Assembly: GCA_031276435.1 (NCBI GenBank)
Contig: JAISNB010000108.1
Coordinates: 1 to 22,611, forward strand
Origin: Burkholderiaceae bacterium
GTDB taxonomy: Bacteria; Pseudomonadota; Gammaproteobacteria; Burkholderiales; Burkholderiaceae_C
Length of the DNA stretch: 22,611 nucleotides
Direction: 5' to 3'
Below, one piece after another: positions 21,496 to 22,611 of the stretch. The notes below the pieces were generated by a model that did not search any database, had not been told where the DNA came from, and saw only the letters and a program-made list of their open reading frames with translations. The stretch's first letter is position 1. Each line of letters starts with the position of its first letter. The position numbers and the translations under genes are program-made.

Positions 21496-22611
21496 TCATA
21501 ACCAGGGGATTTCATTTTTCTGGTAACGAAATGCCTTGAAGGTGCTGTTGTGGTACCCGCTTGTGTTATATACTTTCTCCACCTCCGGCGGGTAGCGATT
21601 GAAATAGGGAATCACGTATTCCCAGACTATTTCATGCCGGGGCGTCACTTCAAACAGGCGGCCATGCGCCGCCTCGTTCACCAATGTATTTCCGCCAGGC
21701 AAACGCTGGGCATTGCCCATGTACGGGCTGAAAAATGATGGCGGAACCGGATCGGTGTATTCCCATGCCATCTCTCCCGCGGGGTTGAATTCGACCACCC
21801 TCGAAAATGGCGTGCTTTGCAATGGCCTGTAATTTCCGTTGTCGAACGCCAGGATGTTTCCGTTTTCCAGTTCAACCGGGGCATGTTGCTGGGCTGTTAT
21901 GTTGCGACCGACACGCCAGACAATCTTTCCATCCAGGGGATTGACGGCTATGATGCCAGAAGTCACCCGCAAACTCATCAAAACAAGTCCGGATCGGGTT
22001 TTGGCAAGGCCATTCACATAAGGCCAGTGTTCGTGCGGCATGACAGGCTCAAATGGAAAATCCTTTGGTGAGAGGTGTTCCCAGCTTCGCCACTGCCACA
22101 CAACATGCCCATTCCTGTTGACTTCCTTGATGACGTCCGCCACGATGGGAGTGCCTTCTTTTTGCGTTCCGAGTGCGCCTTGAATGCTGCCACGATACGC
22201 GTCAGGCAGCCTTTCGGCAGTCGCGTAGAGCAAATTGCCGTTGGGCAGCCAGACGGCATCATGATGATGCGCAAGATCCCGATGCTCCCATATGACATTT
22301 CCATCCGGAGAAACTTCCTGGAACAATCCTCCATGCCATAAATTCCATAACGGATACAATATCTCCGAGTCAGGGTTGCTGCCATTGTAACCAAGATTGC
22401 CGTTTGGCAAAAGCACGGCATGACGCCCTGGCCGCGTGTCTCTTTTCCAGGTATGAACCACTTCGCCTTGCTCATCGACCAAGTAAACAACTCCTCCACC
22501 CGTAAGGGGAGTAAATAATGTATAGCCTCCCGCCGATTTCATCCGGTTGCACGCGATCAGCCCTGTTTTTCTGCGTCGGTTGGTAACCTGATCCACCGCC
22601 GGATCATCAGC
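21496..22611 (-). CDS. Arylsulfotransferase-type beta-propeller protein (5' end probably off window)
   Basis: The protein has the six-bladed propeller repeats of the arylsulfotransferase (ASST-like) family: repeated LLPNGNL, WLPNGNLLY, LENGNILAFD and RLPGGNTLVNE blade motifs, each followed by V-x-E-V-x-W-E-Y-type strands such as VIWEHRD, HVVWQWRSW and EIVWEYVIPY. Histidines at AHHHDAVW, MPHEHWPY, QQHAPVEL and NEAAHGR could include the catalytic His; characterised ASST enzymes pass sulfate between phenols through a sulfo-histidine. No signal peptide is visible, unlike periplasmic ASST, so an enzymatic role is uncertain. The frame stays open to the right edge. A GTG at 22596 could start a 366-residue product, but coding-like sequence (ADDPAV) continues upstream, so the true start may lie just outside. 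Confidence 0.8.
   Translation of the reverse strand, partial: ADDPAVDQVTNRRRKTGLIACNRMKSAGGYTLFTPLTGGGVVYLVDEQGEVVHTWKRDTRPGRHAVLLPNGNLGYNGSNPDSEILYPLWNLWHGGLFQEVSPDGNVIWEHRDLAHHHDAVWLPNGNLLYATAERLPDAYRGSIQGALGTQKEGTPIVADVIKEVNRNGHVVWQWRSWEHLSPKDFPFEPVMPHEHWPYVNGLAKTRSGLVLMSLRVTSGIIAVNPLDGKIVWRVGRNITAQQHAPVELENGNILAFDNGNYRPLQSTPFSRVVEFNPAGEMAWEYTDPVPPSFFSPYMGNAQRLPGGNTLVNEAAHGRLFEVTPRHEIVWEYVIPYFNRYPPEVEKVYNTSGYHNSTFKAFRYQKNEIPWL

Overview
The window looks like a chromosomal segment of a high-GC betaproteobacterium, most likely Burkholderiales and possibly near Comamonadaceae. The grounds are the EF-P/EarP arginine-rhamnosylation pair, an RhlE-type helicase with a basic tail, an IPTL-CTERM-like secreted protein, heavy GC codon bias that creates long antisense shadow frames, and many genes whose -10-like hexamer sits only 6-10 nt before the ATG. 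No rRNA, tRNA, CRISPR array or intact insertion sequence was seen.

Left part (1-7630), mostly conserved genes: ettA (minus, cut by the left edge); a 435-nt divergent intergenic region with a 22-bp perfect palindrome; an rhlE-like DEAD-box helicase; a small cupin (minus); a secreted protein of unknown function; an ECF sigma factor overlapping by ATGA a one-pass membrane protein that resembles an anti-sigma factor but ends in ankyrin repeats; and gloA.

Middle part (7630-15900): a repeat-rich block surrounds a secreted DUF11/IPTL-CTERM-like protein (minus). Its promoter abuts a heptanucleotide tandem repeat, and it has no convincing canonical start codon. About 1 kb of non-coding repeats follows, with CT-rich hairpins and CATTGCGAG-type inverted repeats. 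Then come a LOG-family gene, efp and its modifier earP (all minus), with uvrC and pgsA on plus. earP and uvrC diverge from a 55-bp gap.

Right part (15900-22611) is accessory-like, with lower GC from about 17 kb, clear Shine-Dalgarno sequences and mostly unfamiliar genes: a beta-propeller-like protein, a CxxC membrane protein, a MITE-like inverted repeat, two tandem paralogues, a zinc-ribbon protein, a TfoX-N protein, a small membrane protein and an arylsulfotransferase-type propeller (5' end probably off the window).

The strongest candidate for something undescribed is the tandem pair at 18267-19706. Each protein begins with the second half of an acyl carrier protein and ends with the first half. 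The cut falls exactly at the phosphopantetheine serine, which is absent. A degenerate ACP-like domain carrying an inserted transmembrane hairpin lies between the halves. Other leads are the repeat-controlled promoter at 9140-9198, the set of apparently leaderless genes, the ankyrin anti-sigma candidate and the palindrome beside the ettA promoter.
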